Counted from the first letter of the stretch, positions 18,601 to 28,628 are shown. The stretch: DNA of 64,000 bases from Chryseobacterium sp. ERMR1:04 (GCF_001297705.1 NZ_LIRF01000003.1:1302001-1366000), one strand, 5' to 3'. Program-made: numbers and translations. The notes: a model not told the origin generated them from the sequence alone.

Positions 18601-18985
18601 AGACAGCAATTCTCCTGTAGCGATTGTCTGGGGATATAAAGAAACGATGCCTATTGCTAAAATAGAAGGAATTACCTATAATCAATTGGCGAATTTGGGA
18701 ATTATCTCGGGAATTGTTTCAGCTTCCGATGCCGATGCAGCCAATCCATCTCAGGAAGGAGCACTACTAACAGCATTTACTAACTTCAAAAATAATTCAA
18801 GTCTGAATGGCTTAAAGATTACCACCTACACTTATGATCCACTAATCGGTGTAACGAATATTATTCCGCCAACAGGAATAAGACAGGTTTATATCTATGA
18901 TTCAGCCAATAGATTAAAAGAAATCAGAGAGAATGATGCAGCAGGAAAAATTCTGAAAGAATTTAAGTACAATTACAAAAACTAA
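15686..18985 (+). CDS. Large secreted RHS/YD-repeat protein (TcB/SpvB-like N-terminus)
   Basis: A 1099-residue protein with a signal peptide (cut near FYKGQ). The N-terminal 250 residues match the opening of RHS-type proteins in Bacteroidota (IPMDYFRGKANISIPIYNI, then ISLSYNTGGIKLNEVSSSVG, resembling SpvB/TcB starts). The end is a YD/RHS repeat (YIYDSANRLKEIRENDA). It lacks the RHS core and toxin domain, which the next gene provides 6 bases downstream. Together they probably build one secreted shell-and-toxin system, with this protein as companion. Secretion route uncertain; it has no C-terminal sorting domain itself. Confidence 0.75.
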   Translation: MKKKILFSFLILSAFYKGQSNLGEQPKQLVPFPTSAETYSLSKIEKIPMDYFRGKANISIPIYNISIGGISIPISLSYNTGGIKLNEVSSSVGLGWSLNIPGNISHNMIGLDDLSSPFFSKNMADYGAYSGLYDEQASNNQMRINLASLYDNLYDTKKDIFDYNLPTASGSFLLKDNNQTFLIPNDDVIITRNGSKFYVKDTQGTEYWLSPRNTAESMYIGGSSSHVSLYNLDSVKVNNNVVQFSYYKGNMYTERNINQVANFKITPNLSGNFEQLPPFPKYEKTESTSGFSESLISKIQFDGGEVTFLYSNDANNAFSDGLTYRKDLNNNNTGIALRRIIVTNRSGSTIKDITLNYSYFESNRANKTYEDYRLKLINVHDNLQNSDYRFEYNEQLNLPKRNTSNDDYWGYINATNNNEGTNIPNNISVEYGIPADVLNAVQKRDREPNETYAILGSLKSIQYPTGAKKNFEYELPYNTEKQSTGYTWGHVEIGNIEMDESGDPISIAQTFPITAAHMQQIANIPGAQPEKLEVIFNNICDNANNSGHNNEIEPGDETSCTGTARYKDNFFSHFNPKQVDWNITGPAPITLTLDRLGACRCSMYTSIRYRYPTYTENTKKFGSLRLRKMEDVDENNISNVYQYAYGKYENGTFIPDFSLNQPYNFSSVIQRYVREFMQLGTTGSVQIGSALEKYYRIHNSSQAGSSYGSSDIMTYPSVVEITGKGKIIREFDNNADLNYMYNKWKRGNLKREIYLNQNNDTLRIVNNTYKLNTLKNSLSEFTTAIPEVVAFSTDFNITKGSKQVLQTPVDIYYVDHLMYLIESAKVEKDKTETTEYFNGKKITSKTKYEYYDTDINKPINIKSKKSISPDETFNETSYSYAYEKGNQLMIDKNMIGIPLETTSNQTIGTTTKMLAKTETLYPKTTAEIINNSNGLILPLSIKSYDIPSNSSSTEVTYNKYDSKGNILQYTPKDSNSPVAIVWGYKETMPIAKIEGITYNQLANLGIISGIVSASDADAANPSQEGALLTAFTNFKNNSSLNGLKITTYTYDPLIGVTNIIPPTGIRQVYIYDSANRLKEIRENDAAGKILKEFKYNYKN

Positions 18986-18991
18986 CACACG

Positions 18992-21900
18992 ATGAAAAAG
19001 ATAATTATCCCAATCGGAGCTTTACTGATCTCGAGTTTAGCCCATGCACAGAATCTGCCTATAACAGAAAATTATGTACAGACAAGAACTTACCTTGAAC
19101 CAGTAACCACAAGCATTTCAACTGCAAAACAAATCCATACCGTTCAATATTTTGATGGTCTTGGAAGACTAAAACAAGTAGTGAATGTAAAAGCATCACC
19201 TCTGGGAAGAGATGTGGTGACTAAAATCGAATATGACGGTTTTGGAAGACAGGTTAAAGATTATCTTCCTGTTCCACAAGGAGGAACAATGAATGGAGTA
19301 ATTGTTCCCAATCCTTTAGATTATGCTCCCAATACACCTTTAGGAAACGAAAAGATATTTGCAGAGAAGGTTCTTGAAAACTCTCCTTTAGACCGAGTAT
19401 TAGAACAAAAACAAGTTGGAACAGATTGGGCAAACAAACCTGTGAAATTTGACTATGAAGCCAATACTACAGAAGATTTGGTAAGAAATTATGTAACTAC
19501 AACGACTTGGGATGCTGCCAATAAAATGTTTGCCTCTTCCGTTCAGACCTCTCAATTTTTTTCACCTGCACAATTATACAAAACTACCGTTACCGATGAA
19601 GATGGCAACAAAACCATTGAATTTAAAAACGGAAGAGGACAAACACTGCTCGTAAGAAAAGTTATTTCTGCTACCGAAAATGCAGATACTTATTATGTGT
19701 ATAATGAGTACAATCAATTGGCCTATACCATTCCGCCCATAGCTGCAAAATCAGGTTTAACTGATCCTACAACTTTAGATAATCTTTGTTATCAATACCG
19801 ATATGACAGTAGAAATAGGCTAGTTGAGAAGAAATTACCTGGAAAAGGGTTGGAATATATGGTCTATGACAAGCAGGATCGATTGGTTCTGATACAAGAC
19901 ACTGTTTTAAAAGGAAAAGGACAATGGCTTTTTACTAAATATGATCAATTCTCACGACCAATTTACACAGGGACATTAGACAGTCCTTCTGGCAGAATTC
20001 AACAGCAAAACGCAGTAGACGGACAAGGTTCTAATAATGAAACCAGAGATAGATTAAGTTGGAATAACAGCGGTATGGATGTTTTTTACACAAAATCTGG
20101 AGCTTATCCTACTTCAAATTTTAAGGTATTGACTGTCAATTATTATGACACATACCAAGCATATAACTTCAATCCGACATTTCCGACAAGTATTTTCGGA
20201 AAGCCAACATTGACAGATGATCCTTCAAATTCAGGAATGAGTACCAACAGTTTTCCTGTCATGAGTTTGGTTAAAAACATTGAAGAGGATAATTGGACTA
20301 AAAACTATAGTTATTATGATGAGAAAGGACGTGTAATTGGAACCTACTCTATCAATCATTTGGGAGGTTATACCAAAACAGAATCTGAGCTTGATTTTGT
20401 AGGTGTTCCAATTCAAATTACTAAACGACACAAAAGATTAGATACTGACACGGAAAAAATAATCACTGAAACATTTACATACGATCATCAAAATAGATTG
20501 CTCGTTCATAAACATAAAGTAGATAACAATACTGAGGAAATTTTAGCTCAAAATAAATACAATGAGCTTTCTCAGTTAGAATCTAAAAAAGTTGGAGGAA
20601 CAAGTATAGCAACTCCACTTCAAACTATTGATTACAAATACAATATTAGAGGCTGGATGACAAAGGTAAATGATCCTGTTGACTTAGGAACTGATCTTTT
20701 TGGTTATAAGATAAATTACAATACAGTTGAAGGGTTGGAGACTCCAAATTCAGATTTTCCAGATCTAAAAGTAAAACCAAAGTATAACGGGAATATTGCA
20801 GAAATATCTTGGAGAACACTAACTCAGGAAAATGATCCTTTAAAAAGATACGGATATTCTTATGATAATTTAAACAGGCTTTCAGCAGGATTTTATCAAA
20901 AAGAAGGAAGCGAGTCTTCAAAAGAGTATTTTGAAAAACTAGATTATGATCTTAATGGGAATATTTTAAGATTAAAAAGATCTGAAGGGGTGTTAACAGG
21001 AACTAATATTGCGATGGTTATCGATAACCTGAAATATGATTATACAGGCAACAGACTGACCAAAGTAACAGAAGAACAAGTTGGAAACAGTAACGGTTAC
21101 CCTTACCTTGCAAATCATAATACTATTACTTATGATGATAATGGGAATATGACTACCCATAAGGATAAAGGATTAGCTTCTATTACTTATAACTATCTTA
21201 ACCTTCCCAATGTAATAACAGGAGTGCCTGGCAAAACCAAGAAAATAGTATCTAGTATTTATAGAGCGGATGGTGTGAAAATTTCTAAAATAATCAGTAC
21301 AACACAAGATACCAATACTACAGATTATTTAGATGGTTTTCAGTATAAGTTTTATAGTGGTGACCTTACACCAATAAATCCTATGGGATTACAGTTTATG
21401 CCAACATCTGAGGGGTATTTTGATTTTATAAATAATTCCTATATTTACAACTTTACAGATCATTTAGGAAACGTGAGATTAACTTACACAGATGCCAACA
21501 AGGATGGAGTTATACAGCCTAGACAGTATCGGGTTCAGGAATGTGACGGATCTTGGGATCCTATGAATCCGCCAAACTGTATAGATTATTGGAAGCCAGG
21601 AGAAATTGTAGAAGTAAATAATTATTATCCTTTTGGGTTATTGCATAATTATACTGTAACTACTCAGAATGCTTATCAATATAAGTACAACGGTAAGGAA
21701 TTGCAGGAAAATGGAATGTATGATTATGGTGCCAGATTCTATATGGCAGATATCGGGAGATGGGGTGTTGTCGATCCATTGGCAGAGAAAATGAGAAGAT
21801 GGTCAACATATAACTATGCTTTTGATAATCCTATTAGATTTATTGATCCAGATGGTAAAGAGGCTTTGGATCCCATTTACGGAAGGAAAGGTGTGTTTAA

Positions 21901-22570
21901 TAATGGACTTAAGTTGATAGGTGATGATGGAAAAAATACAGGAGCAGCATATATCGCAACAGGGAAGGTTAGAAAAGCTGTTGAAGCAGCGACAAAAAAT
22001 GGTCAAAATTATACAGGTGACTTATCCGCAAGTACAAATGTTGCACATATTCCTACAGGGAATAGGCTAGGAAGTGTTGTAAGTTCGGTTGCGGATACAA
22101 AAGCTTCTGGTAGAGAAAATGGAGGGTATGCCTTTAAAGGTGATAAAAGTGTAACAAGAGCAGATCAAGGAAATGTTCCAAAACAATATTATAATGATAG
22201 TAATCAGATTGTTACAGAAGCTTCAATGCAAGTATTTACATCAAACGGTAAAGGAGGACTGCCAAAAAATGCTTCAAATTTAGAAATGTGGTGGCACGAT
22301 CATCCTGATACTGTAGTAAACATAATTTCTTCTAAACAGCTTGGTGATTCTAATCCTTCACAAGCCGATTTAGATGTTCAAGGTATTTTAGAAGAAAGGG
22401 GTTATAAAGGTAATTCATTCGTAATAGGGACACATAGTAATGATGTCACCTATTTTAATGGAAGTGGTAGTATCGTAAATGTAAACTACGATGATTGGCA
22501 AAATGCAGGGGTAAGTGCTACAGTAAATTATGTAGGTTCTATAATTATAAATTTAATGTTAAATAGATGA
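18992..22570 (+). CDS. DUF6443/RHS polymorphic toxin with JAB-like C-terminal domain
   Basis: A 1192-residue protein: signal peptide, DUF6443-type N-terminus ([14 protein letters not shown]), many YD repeats, then the RHS-associated core ([33 protein letters not shown], about residues 910-955). The variable C-terminus of about 235 residues ends in a JAB/MPN-like metalloprotease pattern: WWHDHPD (His1102, His1104) and SNPSQADLD (Ser1123, Asp1126). The His-to-Ser distance is longer than in classical JAMM enzymes. This resembles the 'JAB-like toxin' domains of polymorphic toxins. Its stop overlaps the next gene's ATG, placing a cognate immunity gene there. Confidence 0.8.
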   Translation: MKKIIIPIGALLISSLAHAQNLPITENYVQTRTYLEPVTTSISTAKQIHTVQYFDGLGRLKQVVNVKASPLGRDVVTKIEYDGFGRQVKDYLPVPQGGTMNGVIVPNPLDYAPNTPLGNEKIFAEKVLENSPLDRVLEQKQVGTDWANKPVKFDYEANTTEDLVRNYVTTTTWDAANKMFASSVQTSQFFSPAQLYKTTVTDEDGNKTIEFKNGRGQTLLVRKVISATENADTYYVYNEYNQLAYTIPPIAAKSGLTDPTTLDNLCYQYRYDSRNRLVEKKLPGKGLEYMVYDKQDRLVLIQDTVLKGKGQWLFTKYDQFSRPIYTGTLDSPSGRIQQQNAVDGQGSNNETRDRLSWNNSGMDVFYTKSGAYPTSNFKVLTVNYYDTYQAYNFNPTFPTSIFGKPTLTDDPSNSGMSTNSFPVMSLVKNIEEDNWTKNYSYYDEKGRVIGTYSINHLGGYTKTESELDFVGVPIQITKRHKRLDTDTEKIITETFTYDHQNRLLVHKHKVDNNTEEILAQNKYNELSQLESKKVGGTSIATPLQTIDYKYNIRGWMTKVNDPVDLGTDLFGYKINYNTVEGLETPNSDFPDLKVKPKYNGNIAEISWRTLTQENDPLKRYGYSYDNLNRLSAGFYQKEGSESSKEYFEKLDYDLNGNILRLKRSEGVLTGTNIAMVIDNLKYDYTGNRLTKVTEEQVGNSNGYPYLANHNTITYDDNGNMTTHKDKGLASITYNYLNLPNVITGVPGKTKKIVSSIYRADGVKISKIISTTQDTNTTDYLDGFQYKFYSGDLTPINPMGLQFMPTSEGYFDFINNSYIYNFTDHLGNVRLTYTDANKDGVIQPRQYRVQECDGSWDPMNPPNCIDYWKPGEIVEVNNYYPFGLLHNYTVTTQNAYQYKYNGKELQENGMYDYGARFYMADIGRWGVVDPLAEKMRRWSTYNYAFDNPIRFIDPDGKEALDPIYGRKGVFNNGLKLIGDDGKNTGAAYIATGKVRKAVEAATKNGQNYTGDLSASTNVAHIPTGNRLGSVVSSVADTKASGRENGGYAFKGDKSVTRADQGNVPKQYYNDSNQIVTEASMQVFTSNGKGGLPKNASNLEMWWHDHPDTVVNIISSKQLGDSNPSQADLDVQGILEERGYKGNSFVIGTHSNDVTYFNGSGSIVNVNYDDWQNAGVSATVNYVGSIIINLMLNR

Positions 22571-23058
22571 GAAAGATATTAATTTTTATATGTATTGTAT
22601 TAGTGTTTTCATGTCAAGCTCAGCGTGAAAAAAATGATATTTTAAGTAAGAATAAAAAACTCTATAGTTTACTATACAAAACAAATGGTAATATTTTTGT
22701 TTTAGGTTCATCTGAATTTGAATCTTCTTATATGTGGAGTTATACTAAGAAAAACTTAGTTATTTACAATTTAAGGAATGGAAAACTAATAAATGAGAAA
22801 ACTCTTAATCTTAAAGAACAAAATAATAAGTGGCGCTTCAATCCATCGAAAGATGACAGTGGCATTGACAGATGTATAGCAACTGATGGTTTCACATTAA
22901 TGTATAAAGTTAAAGATGGTGGATCTTTTATTGAAAGACGTTTTCCTGTTAGTCTAGAGTGTTTGAAAAATAGTTCATATGAAACAGATTTTTTTAAAAA
23001 TTTAGTTTCTGATATTAATTTTTATAACATTGGATGGGGAAAACACCTTAATGAATAA
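22567..23058 (+). CDS. Putative immunity lipoprotein for the RHS toxin
   Basis: A 163-residue protein whose ATG overlaps the toxin stop (ATGA), indicating translational coupling. It has a lipoprotein-type signal (lipobox VFSC, then QAQ). The mature part has no known domain but is clearly related to the next gene product: LYKTNGNIF, the S-Y-(M/I)-W-(S/T)-Y segment, FPVSLECLK and a closing NIGW. Position directly after a polymorphic toxin is the standard place for immunity. A periplasmic lipoprotein would meet a toxin entering from outside. Function is inferred from position. Confidence 0.6.
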   Translation: MRKILIFICIVLVFSCQAQREKNDILSKNKKLYSLLYKTNGNIFVLGSSEFESSYMWSYTKKNLVIYNLRNGKLINEKTLNLKEQNNKWRFNPSKDDSGIDRCIATDGFTLMYKVKDGGSFIERRFPVSLECLKNSSYETDFFKNLVSDINFYNIGWGKHLNE

Positions 23059-23153
23059 TCAATAAATGGTATACTATAAATTATAAGCCTGTTAGTTCTA
23101 TAAGCAATAAAAACTGTAGATTACATGTAAAAACTAACAACTTTGTAAAGTTT

Positions 23154-23639
23154 ATGAAAAAATTACTATTAATACTTTTTACACTAATAATTTCTTTAAG
23201 TTATGGTCAAGAAACTAAAAGTCAACGCTTTTCCACGAACAAAAGATTATTAAATAAATTACTTAAAAAAAATGGGAATGCATTTGAAATAGTTGCTTCT
23301 GGGAATGTTGTTTCTTATATATGGACTTATTCTGCCACTAGTATAGATATATACTCGTTGATTAAAGGAAAAAAAACTTCACTCAATTCATATATTCAAG
23401 ATAATAAAAATATAAAGTGGCTTATTCAAAAGGATTTTAAGCAATATAAACTGAGAGATTGCCAAATACTCGATGGAAGCATATTCATTATTAATATTAT
23501 TCATAAAGAAGAAAATAATAAACTGATAGAAAAAGAATATCCTGTTGATTGGGGATGCTTAAAAACAACTGAGTTTACTTCCGAATTCTATAAGAATTTA
23601 TCCCTGGATATTAAAAAATATAAAATAGGTTGGGAATAA
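23154..23639 (+). CDS. Second putative immunity protein, paralogue of 22567
   Basis: A 161-residue secreted protein (signal MKKLLLILFTLIISLSYGQ, cut after SYGQ, without a lipobox). It shares with its neighbour the N-terminal (L-x-L-L-x-K-x-N-G-N) segment, a SYIWTY motif, a C-x4-DG pair, a (Y/F)PV...CLK segment and the terminal IGW. It is therefore a diverged tandem duplicate. The gap to the first copy is 95 bases. Extra immunity genes behind RHS loci commonly protect against related toxin variants; that role is inferred. Confidence 0.6.
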   Translation: MKKLLLILFTLIISLSYGQETKSQRFSTNKRLLNKLLKKNGNAFEIVASGNVVSYIWTYSATSIDIYSLIKGKKTSLNSYIQDNKNIKWLIQKDFKQYKLRDCQILDGSIFIINIIHKEENNKLIEKEYPVDWGCLKTTEFTSEFYKNLSLDIKKYKIGWE

Positions 23640-23750
23640 GCTTTGTTTTGTAAAGTATTGTTTATTCTAAAAATTCAGAAATATTCTTGCAAGTAATATG
23701 TTTAAAATATTGACTTACTAATAAATTTAATTTCTTTTTTAGAACAAAAA

Positions 23751-24040
23751 ATGTTATATTTTAATGCTATCCATTATGTGCAAGAATCATTTGTAAAAAA
23801 AATATTGGGATTAAGAAGATGCATGGTTTTATTTACATTTTCAAGATGGAGAAGCAGTAAGATAAATTGAAATAAATTCTACAGGAAAGATTTTTCTAAC
23901 TTTAGAAAATCCACAACAAGAAGAAAGAATCAATGCTGTACGATCAGTCACTTGCAGATCTGGATTTGGAACCATCAGATTTTATTACCAAAACAGAATT
24001 TGATCAGATCTGGAATGAAAATTTAAAGCCTCACATTTAG
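23751..24040 (+). pseudogene. Degenerate orphan gene, probably an old immunity gene
   Basis: Reading across frames restores a coherent ~95-residue protein: MLYFNAIHYVQESF, then KYWD-EDAWFYLHFQDGEAVR, then IEINSTGKIFLTLENPQQEE, then YDQSLADLDLEPSDFITK ending ENLKPHI. It is broken by at least two in-frame TAA codons (within the KYWD and EAVR regions) and two frame changes. The position behind two intact putative immunity genes and the acidic, small nature suggest a dead immunity gene from an earlier toxin tip. Confidence 0.65.
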
Positions 24041-24049
24041 TGGGGCTTT
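24025..24049 (+). terminator. Terminator-like hairpin at the end of the RHS locus
   Basis: A 10-bp stem AAAGCCTCAC/GTGGGGCTTT with loop ATTTA, followed by a short T-rich stretch. It overlaps the end of the degenerate gene and closes the rightward transcription unit. Confidence 0.6.
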
Positions 24050-24129
24050 ATTATTGAGTGTCTGGGGACCAATCTTGTACCTTTGTGTATAAGGCTGATC
24101 TAATCTTTCACAAGCATAAATTCAGACAT

Positions 24130-25620
24130 TTAAGCCACTTTCAGGCACTCATCACTATTACACCATAATTCCGATTTAAAACTTGGCAAAACACCCTGAG
24201 AATAGCTTAAAAACAGCTCCTGTACCATAGATTCTAATATAGGAAACCAACTCTGAGTAGTACAGAAAGAATCATGTATTGTCCAAAGTGGCATATCAGG
24301 ATTCATTTCTGCAATCTGTTTTGTAATAGTATCAATTACGCAATCAGATTCAACCTGTTGCAGAAGTTTTGGAAACAGTTTAAATGAATCTTTTTCATCC
24401 GAAGTCGTTTTGAATATCTCGATACATTCACACAACAAAGGAAAATACTGTTTAAATATCAGATACTCTTTTGACGGTTTTTTGAGCGGAGTGTAAAGAA
24501 TTTGTAATGTAAGTTTTTTCATCAAATCCCGTTTAGTCGGGAAATCTTTTACTTCTGCTTTCCCTGTATCTGAATTGTAAAATTTCTTTCTAAACACACC
24601 GTCATGGTCAGGTTTAATATCTGGAAAGAGCGGCATTAAAAACTCATAAAATTCGCCTGTCAATACGGCTTTTTTTAGCGGGATAAATTCCTCTTGAAAA
24701 GCTTTACTAGACGTTATTTGTTGTAATTTCTGCAACATAGTACCTATATTATCACTTCCAAATACTTTACTTATAATCTCTATAATCTTACTATTACTCA
24801 AACTTTCCAATACTAAAACCATAAAATAGGGTTGTGAGTTTTTAATATCCAAACTTTGAATGTTTTCGCCGTAATACGTCAGATATGGGCGGAATTTAGA
24901 CGGCATATTAGTTAGGTTTGTGTGCAGTCTGTTATCTGAATCAGGATCACGGGAAATGCTGAAACATTGCTCTCTAAACATTAATGCAGTGTACCAATAG
25001 CTATACGCTTTTGCCATTATCGGATTTAATCTGGTGTAGCTCAAACTGTACTTATTATAACAGAAATCGGATGACAAATCATCATTAAGGCGGTCAACAT
25101 CAAGGAATAAACCATTATCAAACCATTTCGAAAGATATGGACAGTCATTGCCGATGTCTTCTCTTAGTAGGTTTTTGACCAGAAACTTATCCGTCATTTC
25201 AAATATTGAAAAATCCAGACATTCAGTGCCTTCAAGTTTGACATTTGCAAAGTTGTATCGGTAACGTTTACAGAAACGACCTTTTGAATGATTTTTTTTA
25301 TCCAGAATACCAATCTGTACAAAGTATTCAAAATATTTACTGTAACTAGAATCTTTCTTTTTTAATCGTTGGGAATCCATAGGTATAAATCCATCTTGAT
25401 AAACTTTATCTTTTTTGTATGCAGGAATACTGATAACCAAACTCAGGAAGTAAAGGGCATTATCCATTTTGAACTCTTTGAACCGTGGTTGCTCCTGAAC
25501 TTTTTCCTGAAGATAGTTAACGATAATTGTAGGTAACACTACTTTCCATTGATAATTCTCGTGATAAAAGGCTGATGCGTTGATATTGCGATTTGATTGC
25601 TTACTTTTATATTGTTTCAT
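24130..25620 (-). CDS. Polymerase-like protein (family A palm motifs), unknown role
   Basis: The likely start is ATG at 25620 (MKQYKSKQ), giving 496 residues; an upstream in-frame start would add 11. Three regions resemble family A DNA polymerases or T7-type RNA polymerases (numbering from the longer form): RLHTNLTNMPSKFR followed by LDIKNSQPYF with Asp269 (motif A); KRDLMKKLTLQILYTPL (375-390, motif B-like basic helix ending in Tyr); and WTIHDSF with His460-Asp461 (motif C). No exonuclease domain is seen. It is read leftward, downstream of the HTH gene near the island's integrase. Could be an island replicase or primer-independent polymerase; not demonstrated. Confidence 0.5.
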   Translation of the reverse strand: MKQYKSKQSNRNINASAFYHENYQWKVVLPTIIVNYLQEKVQEQPRFKEFKMDNALYFLSLVISIPAYKKDKVYQDGFIPMDSQRLKKKDSSYSKYFEYFVQIGILDKKNHSKGRFCKRYRYNFANVKLEGTECLDFSIFEMTDKFLVKNLLREDIGNDCPYLSKWFDNGLFLDVDRLNDDLSSDFCYNKYSLSYTRLNPIMAKAYSYWYTALMFREQCFSISRDPDSDNRLHTNLTNMPSKFRPYLTYYGENIQSLDIKNSQPYFMVLVLESLSNSKIIEIISKVFGSDNIGTMLQKLQQITSSKAFQEEFIPLKKAVLTGEFYEFLMPLFPDIKPDHDGVFRKKFYNSDTGKAEVKDFPTKRDLMKKLTLQILYTPLKKPSKEYLIFKQYFPLLCECIEIFKTTSDEKDSFKLFPKLLQQVESDCVIDTITKQIAEMNPDMPLWTIHDSFCTTQSWFPILESMVQELFLSYSQGVLPSFKSELWCNSDECLKVA

Positions 25621-25787
25621 TTTATTGTTGTTTGTTAAAAAAAGATATAACAATAGCTCTCCATAGTATTTTTACTACAGCTAATACCTCGATTTGTTAA
25701 AATTTTTGGAGATTTAAAAATTTGATATAAAGAAGAAAAATCTAACTTTATAAATGGGATTGTCTAGAATTTCCCATGATTGAATGT

Positions 25788-26051
25788 TTAAGGATTTAAA
25801 CGTGCTAAAACCTCGTTTTTAGAATAGTAAACTCTTTTACCAATTTTAGTATTTCTTAGAGTTCCATCATTATTCCAATGAAAAAGCGTTGTAAGACTAA
25901 CATCTAACAGTTTTGCCGTTTCTACACGAGTATAAAAACATTTTTGATCTTTTGGCATTTGATCCTGTTGCATTTTTTCTAATACCTTATAAACTAATTG
26001 CTCAAACTCTTGCAGTAGTTCATCTTTTGAAATTGAAATTAACTGTATCAT
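25788..26051 (-). CDS. Excisionase-like helix-turn-helix protein
   Basis: An 87-residue protein with a C-terminal MerR/Xis-type winged HTH: YTRVETAKLLDVSLTTLFHW, then a turn and KIGKRVYYSKNEVLARL. The N-terminal 40 residues form a helix. Small DNA-binding proteins of this type are common beside integrases of Bacteroidota elements and act as excisionases or as regulators of the element's own genes. It lies two genes from the integrase, in the same direction, and 170 bases before the polymerase-like gene. Confidence 0.78.
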   Translation of the reverse strand: MIQLISISKDELLQEFEQLVYKVLEKMQQDQMPKDQKCFYTRVETAKLLDVSLTTLFHWNNDGTLRNTKIGKRVYYSKNEVLARLNP

Positions 26052-26129
26052 AATTTTTTGTTTAATTATTATGATACAAAGGTACAGGAGAGATTTTTCC
26101 GACTTTCGGAAGTTTTTTCCGATTGAGAA

Positions 26130-27125
26130 TTACAAATTAAAAATATTGCTAAAATTATTTTCTCTTTGTTCTGAATATGATTTACTAAGACTTCTAAAAC
26201 CCGCATTTTTTAAAAATTCCTCATAGTCTCTTTCCGTAATGAAATTATTTTCATTCAACCAGTCAATATATTTGAAATGTTTATGATTAAAAACAAATTC
26301 TAGTTGTTTCATCTTCTGAAAAAGATAGGAATAGTCAACAAATCCATTGACTATATGGTTTTTAGAATATTTAACAAATTGCTTATAGGTAGATTTTTCT
26401 TTAAATATATCTTTCCAGTCAATGTTATTTTCATGTTTATTATCTTTCTTCTGATTTTTATCCTTTTTTAAAATAAATTTATTTTCTTCTTTATACGTTT
26501 TATATAATGGAGACGTTATATCAATATACTTTTTATGATTTTCTATTATTCGAATCATTGATCTATTAAACAATCCCGAAATCTTTTTAATATTTTCATT
26601 ATCAATATAAAAAGTAACAAGATTAGAAAAGACTAATGGAGCAAATTTATAGTAAGTAAGATTTTTCTCTATTTTTTCTTTACAATTATGAAATTGTTGC
26701 AAAAGTTCAGAATTGATAAACAGTTTTATTCCTTCTGGATCAGTTTTATAATTATCTAGTATATAATCTTCTAGATCTTTTTCAATTTGGGTAAGAATTG
26801 ATGTAAAATTCTGCAATAAAATTTCAGAGTAATTATTTTTTTGTTCAATAAAATCAAAATAGTTAATGATTCTTATATTTTCAGTATTTGAAGAGTTGTT
26901 AAAGAAATCAAAAGCAAGAACATACATGAAGCCCTTATTTTTAACAGCTTCTTTCATTTCTTTATTAATAGGTATTAGATGCTCAACAATAGTGATTTTT
27001 CCGATAGTATTTTGTTTTTCATCAAAAACAGCTACATTTTTGCCAAGCATAAATTTTTCTAACGTATGCCTGTCATAAATATTGATTACTTGAAGACTAT
27101 TTCTGATATTGTCTATTTTCTGCAT
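26130..27125 (-). CDS. Hypothetical island protein
   Basis: A 331-residue protein not recognised. The N-terminal 100 residues have alternating strands and helices. The central part is helical with a very Lys/Asn-rich linker (about residues 222-240, KDKNQKKDNKHENN) before a final 90-residue helical domain. It sits between the integrase (gap of 72 bases) and the HTH gene (78 bases), all on the same strand. It could be an accessory recombination or replication factor, but nothing in the sequence shows this. Confidence 0.6.
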   Translation of the reverse strand: MQKIDNIRNSLQVINIYDRHTLEKFMLGKNVAVFDEKQNTIGKITIVEHLIPINKEMKEAVKNKGFMYVLAFDFFNNSSNTENIRIINYFDFIEQKNNYSEILLQNFTSILTQIEKDLEDYILDNYKTDPEGIKLFINSELLQQFHNCKEKIEKNLTYYKFAPLVFSNLVTFYIDNENIKKISGLFNRSMIRIIENHKKYIDITSPLYKTYKEENKFILKKDKNQKKDNKHENNIDWKDIFKEKSTYKQFVKYSKNHIVNGFVDYSYLFQKMKQLEFVFNHKHFKYIDWLNENNFITERDYEEFLKNAGFRSLSKSYSEQRENNFSNIFNL

Positions 27126-27197
27126 AATACCTTAAACTATAAATTTGTTCTTGATTTAGCTTTTATTCTTCAGCTATTACTATATGTAAAAATATAA

Positions 27198-28457
27198 TTA
27201 AAACCCAATTTTAGCAAAACTATTTGCTGTTCGCACAGCCATTTCTTTTTCCGTTTTACCAATATACATAAGGAATTGTTTTTCTGTAGTATGACCAGTG
27301 ACATACATAATATCAGCCGTAGGAATTAGAGTATGAAAATTAGTTGCAAAACTCCTTCTACCTATATGGCTCGCAACAAGTTTATATTTTGGATAATCTC
27401 CTAAAACTCCTCTTTTTGTTTTGTCTTCTAAAACTTGAGATTTACTACCATAAACGAGTTCAGTTATCTTAGCATGCTTACATACAATTTTTATATCTTG
27501 ATTAAGTCTAACATCTGATATTTTGTTCGGAAACTCGCCACCTCTTTTATCCAATATTTTTTGTACTTCTTTAAGTATTGGAATTTGCATTAATTTCCTT
27601 GTCTTTTCCTGTCTGAATTCTATGTATCTCATATCTTTATCTTCCACAATCATAGATTTTTCAAATCTAAGAAAATCGCTCACCCTTTGACCTGTAAAAC
27701 ATGCAACAATTAGCCAGTCTCTTGCAATATCCAAATCCTCTTGAATTAATTCACACTTTTTAATTCGCTCAAGTTCTTCCAAACTTAGATATATATGTTT
27801 TGGTTTATCTTTTATAAATTTTGTGACTCCAAGTTTCCATTCTTTTGTGTGCGGATGCGTTTCAATATCATAATTTTCAGCAAATTTCGATATAGCTTTT
27901 GCATCCTTTAATTTGCTGTAGATTGTATCATGCTTATAATTTATATTTAAGCAATATTTTTCAAAACTATCTTTAAAATAGTTATCCATCTCCTTAAATT
28001 GTATAACAGGAGGTCTTTTGCTGAAATTACAAAAGTCAATTAACATACTCTTCAAAACTTTAATTTTGTAATTTGTTCTTTTTGTAATTGAATTTTGTCT
28101 AAGTTCTAAATAAGTATCAATTAGATTTGATGAATAGACACTTTTTTCTTTATGATTTAAAATGTTATTTACACAAGACTTCATCCAAACCTTTAAATCC
28201 AAAATAGAGTTAAGATTATTATATTCTTGTAAAATATATCCTTCTATTTTTAATAATTTGGTGTTGATGGATTCTAAATCTGTATCAAACATTTTTTTAT
28301 TAGCATTTTTACATTTCCCATTTTTCCATTCATCAACACTACATTTTAATTCTTTCATGGATAAACTAATATCAGTATCCTTGTCCTTGAATCTTATCCA
28401 AATACTACTAGGTTTATTCTTAATATTACTTCTCAGAAAAAATACTACTGATGCCAT
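27198..28457 (-). CDS. int: Tyrosine recombinase (island integrase)
   Basis: A 419-residue integrase of the Bacteroidota type: an N-terminal Arm/SAM-like part, a core-binding domain (about 100-205), and a catalytic domain. The catalytic residues are visible: Arg258 (TGQRVSDFL), His364-x-x-Arg367 (SHIGRRSFATN), His389 (TGHT) and nucleophile Tyr398 (FLMYIG). It starts about 170 bases inside attR and reads inward, the usual layout for tRNA-targeting islands. It should catalyse crossover at the 15-bp repeat in tRNA-Arg. Confidence 0.93.
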   Translation of the reverse strand: MASVVFFLRSNIKNKPSSIWIRFKDKDTDISLSMKELKCSVDEWKNGKCKNANKKMFDTDLESINTKLLKIEGYILQEYNNLNSILDLKVWMKSCVNNILNHKEKSVYSSNLIDTYLELRQNSITKRTNYKIKVLKSMLIDFCNFSKRPPVIQFKEMDNYFKDSFEKYCLNINYKHDTIYSKLKDAKAISKFAENYDIETHPHTKEWKLGVTKFIKDKPKHIYLSLEELERIKKCELIQEDLDIARDWLIVACFTGQRVSDFLRFEKSMIVEDKDMRYIEFRQEKTRKLMQIPILKEVQKILDKRGGEFPNKISDVRLNQDIKIVCKHAKITELVYGSKSQVLEDKTKRGVLGDYPKYKLVASHIGRRSFATNFHTLIPTADIMYVTGHTTEKQFLMYIGKTEKEMAVRTANSFAKIGF

Positions 28458-28493
28458 AATTAAATATTTTTTTTGTTTTCTAAAATACTGAAA

Positions 28494-28515
28494 TGTATCC
28501 GATTTTGTATCCGAT
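28494..28515 (+). repeat. Paired TGTATCCG motif, right end
   Basis: TGTATCCG at 28494 and again at 28507, the same spacing and orientation as the left-end pair at 4861-4882. It lies between the integrase start and attR. Possible arm-type integrase sites, or sites for integrase autoregulation. Confidence 0.5.
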
Positions 28516-28628
28516 TTATTTATTTTACCTAAATTAATTTAAATTCAACTTAATTAAACGTCCCTACCATAAGCTATTGACAGATACTATGACAGTTTAA
28601 GAGAATAATATAAATTAACTTAACGTAG

